Shown piece by piece: positions 60,901 through 64,000 of a DNA stretch of 64,000 nt. Position numbers and translations under genes: made by a program. The notes beneath the pieces are model-generated. The model ran no database searches. It was not told the origin of the DNA and saw only the letters and a list, made by a program, of their open reading frames with translations. Numbering within the stretch: the stretch's first letter is position 1; each line of letters starts with the position of its first letter. The DNA comes from Macrostomum hystrix (Eukaryota > Platyhelminthes > Macrostomidae), in contig CATNEN010000001.1 in assembly GCA_950097015.1 (NCBI GenBank), positions 19,224,501-19,288,500 of the forward strand, written 5' to 3'.

Positions 60901-63900
60901 TTTGTAGGCTAATGAGCATTCATTAGTGTGAGGTCATGAGCACAGATTTGTAGGCTAATCAGCATTCATTAGTGTGAGGTCATGAGCACAGATTTGTAGG
61001 CTAATCAGCATTCATTAGTGTGAGGTCATGAGCACAGATTTGTAGGCTAATGAGCATTCATTAGTGTGAGGTCATGAGCACAGATTTGTAGGCTAATGAG
61101 CATTCATTAGTGTGAGGTCATGAGCACAGATTTGTAGGCTAATCAGCATTCATTAGTGTGAGGTCATGAGCACAGATTTGTAGGCTAATCAGCATTCATT
61201 AGTGTGAGGTCATGAGCACAGATTTGTAGGCTAATGAGCATTCATTAGTGTGAGGTCATGAGCACAGATTTGTAGGCTAATGAGCATTCATTAGTGTGAG
61301 GTCATGAGCACAGATTTGTAGGCTAATGAGCATTCATTAGTGTGAGGTCATGAGCACAGATTTGTAGGCTAATGAGCATTCATTAGTGTGAGGTCATGAG
61401 CACAGATTTGTAGGCTAATGAGCATTCATTAGTGTGAGGTCATGATCTCAGATTTGTAGGCTAATGAGCATTCATTAGTGTGAGGTCATGAGCACAGATT
61501 TGTAGGCTAATGAGCATTCATTAGTGTGAGGTCATGATCTCAGATTTGTAGGCTAATCAGCATTCATTAGTGTGAGGTCATGATCACAGATTTGTAGGCT
61601 AATGAGCATTCATTAGTGTGAGGTCATGATCACAGATTTGTAGGCTAATCAGCATTCATTAGTGTGAGGTCATGATCACAGATTTGTAGGCTAATGAGCA
61701 TTCATTAGTGTGAGGTCATGAGCACAGATTTGTAGGCTAATGAGCATTCATTAGTGTGAGGTCATGAGCACAGATTTGTAGGCTAATGAGCATTCATTAG
61801 TGTGAGGTCATGAGCACAGATTTGTAGGCTAATGAGCATTCATTAGTGTGAGGTCATGATCACAGATTTGTAGGCTAATCAGCATTCATTAGTGTGAGGT
61901 CATGAGCACAGATTTGTAGGCTAATGAGCATTCATTAGTGTGAGGTCATGAGCACAGATTTGTAGGCTAATGAGCATTCATTAGTGTGAGGTCATGATCA
62001 CAGATTTGTAGGCTAATGAGCATTCATTAGTGTGAGGTCATGAGCACAGATTTGTAGGCTAATGAGCATTCATTAGTGTGAGGTCATGATCACAGATTTG
62101 TAGGCTAATGAGCATTCATTAGTGTGAGGTCATGATCACAGATTTGTAGGCTAATCAGCATTCATTAGTGTGAGGTCATGATCACAGATTTGTAGGCTAA
62201 TGAGCATTCATTAGTGTGAGGTCATGAGCACAGATTTGTAGGCTAATGAGCATTCATTAGTGTGAGGTCATGAGCACAGATTTGTAGGCTAATGAGCATT
62301 CATTAGTGTGAGGTCATGAGCACAGATTTGTAGGCTAATGAGCATTCATTAGTGTGAGGTCATGAGCACAGATTTGTAGGCTAATGAGCATTCATTAGTG
62401 TGAGGTCATTAGCACAGATTTGTAGGCTAATGAGCATTCATTAGTGTGAGGTCATGAGCACAGATTTGTAGGCTAATCAGCATTCATTAGTGTGAGGTCA
62501 TGATCACAGATTTGTAGGCTAATGAGCATTCATTAGTGTGAGGTCATGAGCACAGATTTGTAGGCTAATGAGCATTCATTAGTGTGAGGTCATGATCACA
62601 GATTTGTAGGCTAATGAGCATTCATTAGTGTGAGGTCATGAGCACAGATTTGTAGGCTAATCAGCATTCATTAGTGTGAGGTCATGAGCACAGATTTGTA
62701 GGCTAATGAGCATTCATTAGTGTGAGGTCATGAGCACAGATTTGTAGGCTAATCAGCATTCATTAGTGTGAGGTCATGAGCACAGATTTGTAGGCTAATG
62801 AGCATTCATTAGTGTGAGGTCATGAGCACAGATTTGTAGGCTAATGAGCATTCATTAGTGTGAGGTCATGAGCACAGATTTGTAGGCTAATCAGCATTCA
62901 TTAGTGTGAGGTCATGAGCACAGATTTGTAGGCTAATGAGCATTCATTAGTGTGAGGTCATGAGCACAGATTTGTAGGCTAATCAGCATTCATTAGTGTG
63001 AGGTCATGAGCACAGATTTGTAGGCTAATGAGCATTCATTAGTGTGAGGTCATGAGCACAGATTTGTAGGCTAATCAGCATTCATTAGTGTGAGGTCATG
63101 AGCACAGATTTGTAGGCTAATGAGCATTCATTAGTGTGAGGTCATGAGCACAGATTTGTAGGCTAATGAGCATTCATTAGTGTGAGGTCATGAGCACAGA
63201 TTTGTAGGCTAATGAGCATTCATTAGTGTGAGGTCATGAGCACAGATTTGTAGGCTAATGAGCATTCATTAGTGTGAGGTCATGAGCACAGATTTGTAGG
63301 CTAATGAGCATTCATTAGTGTGAGGTCATGAGCACAGATTTGTAGGCTAATCAGCATTCATTAGTGTGAGGTCATGAGCACAGATTTGTAGGCTAATGAG
63401 CATTCATTAGTGTGAGGTCATGAGCACAGATTTGTAGGCTAATGAGCATTCATTAGTGTGAGGTCATGAGCACAGATTTGTAGGCTAATCAGCATTCATT
63501 AGTGTGAGGTCATGAGCACAGATTTGTAGGCTAATCAGCATTCATTAGTGTGAGGTCATGAGCACAGATTTGTAGGCTAATGAGCATTCATTAGTGTGAG
63601 GTCATGAGCACAGATTTGTAGGCTAATGAGCATTCATTAGTGTGAGGTCATGAGCACAGATTTGTAGGCTAATGAGCATTCATTAGTGTGAGGTCATGAG
63701 CACAGATTTGTAGGCTAATGAGCATTCATTAGTGTGAGGTCATGAGCACAGATTTGTAGGCTAATGAGCATTCATTAGTGTGAGGTCATGATCTCAGATT
63801 TGTAGGCTAATGAGCATTCATTAGTGTGAGGTCATGAGCACAGATTTGTAGGCTAATGAGCATTCATTAGTGTGAGGTCATGATCTCAGATTTGTAGGCT

Positions 63901-64000
63901 AATCAGCATTCATTAGTGTGAGGTCATGATCACAGATTTGTAGGCTAATGAGCATTCATTAGTGTGAGGTCATGATCACAGATTTGTAGGCTAATCAGCA
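39943..64000 (+). repeat. 46-bp satellite, about 520 units, continues past the window
   Basis: Units of exactly 46 bp hold the words GCATTCATTAGTGTGAGGTC and CAGATTTGTAGGCTAAT. Variation is concentrated in few positions: GAGCAC/GATCAC/GATCTC/GAGCGC after GGTCAT, TAATGAG/TAATCAG, and a rare CATTAGCAC form. I saw no length change over 24 kb, and no long open frame because every unit has stops. Such length and homogeneity fit satellite DNA rather than a gene-associated minisatellite. Confidence 0.98.
46710..64000 (+). repeat. Higher-order repeat of 6,854 bp (149 units) within the 46-bp satellite
   Basis: Rare variants recur at exactly 6,854 bp. CATTAGCAC occurs at 48699/55553/62407, 50539/57393 and 51643/58497. 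CATGAGCGC occurs at 52287/59141. CATGATCTC occurs at 47733/54587/61441, 47825/54679/61533 and 50079/56933/63787. Variants just left of about 46,710 (46583, 46675) have no partner at +6,854, so the first copy begins there. Two full copies and about half of a third are in the window. Confidence 0.9.

Noticed and set aside
39943-64000. CRISPR-like appearance of regular repeats
   Set aside because: There are no unique spacers, units are contiguous, and the DNA is clearly animal.

Overview
This window is nuclear DNA of a multicellular animal. The genes have GT-AG introns, and two encode standard metazoan proteins: an ACBD5-type acyl-CoA-binding protein and a Tctex-type dynein light chain. A cGAS/Mab-21 family gene, a hAT-type MITE and a Helitron remnant fit an invertebrate. 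The extreme load of tandem repeats would suit a free-living flatworm such as Macrostomum, or another lophotrochozoan, but nothing in the sequence fixes the species. All gene models were built by hand from reading frame, splice-site and codon-phase agreement. No transcript evidence was available.

Layout. 1-160: the 3' end of an unidentified + strand gene. 1043-4488 (minus strand): a five-exon gene predicted to fuse about seven ankyrin repeats to a Mab-21/cGAS-like nucleotidyltransferase. 4489-9972: AT-rich DNA with no gene, holding a cluster of palindromes, a 273-bp hAT MITE with perfect 8-bp target duplications, and a decayed Helitron. 9973-19116 and 22126-32511: two tandem, paralogous + strand genes (A and B) for an unrecognised zinc-finger family. 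Their shared intron phases and conserved cysteines and histidines show common descent. 36750-37727: ACBD5-like. 38843-39808: dynein light chain Tctex type. 39943-64000: a 46-bp satellite of about 520 units that runs off the window.

The dominant theme is tandem repetition. From about 11.2 kb to the end, most introns and gaps of the + strand genes are filled by their own tandem array (units of 7, 11, 15/16, 20, 21, 22, 23/24, 24, 28, 30, 44, 45 and 46 bp). Gene B also carries a 48-bp repeat inside its coding sequence. Genes A and B keep their introns in the same places, yet the matching introns hold unrelated arrays, so the arrays turn over faster than the genes diverge. The last 17 kb of the 46-bp satellite has a higher-order period of 6,854 bp (149 units), tracked with rare unit variants.

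The most interesting protein is the ankyrin-cGAS-like fusion, a candidate innate immune nucleotide-second-messenger enzyme. Its acidic triad and GS motif appear intact, and an inverted pair of IRF-type boxes lies about 340 bp upstream of its start.
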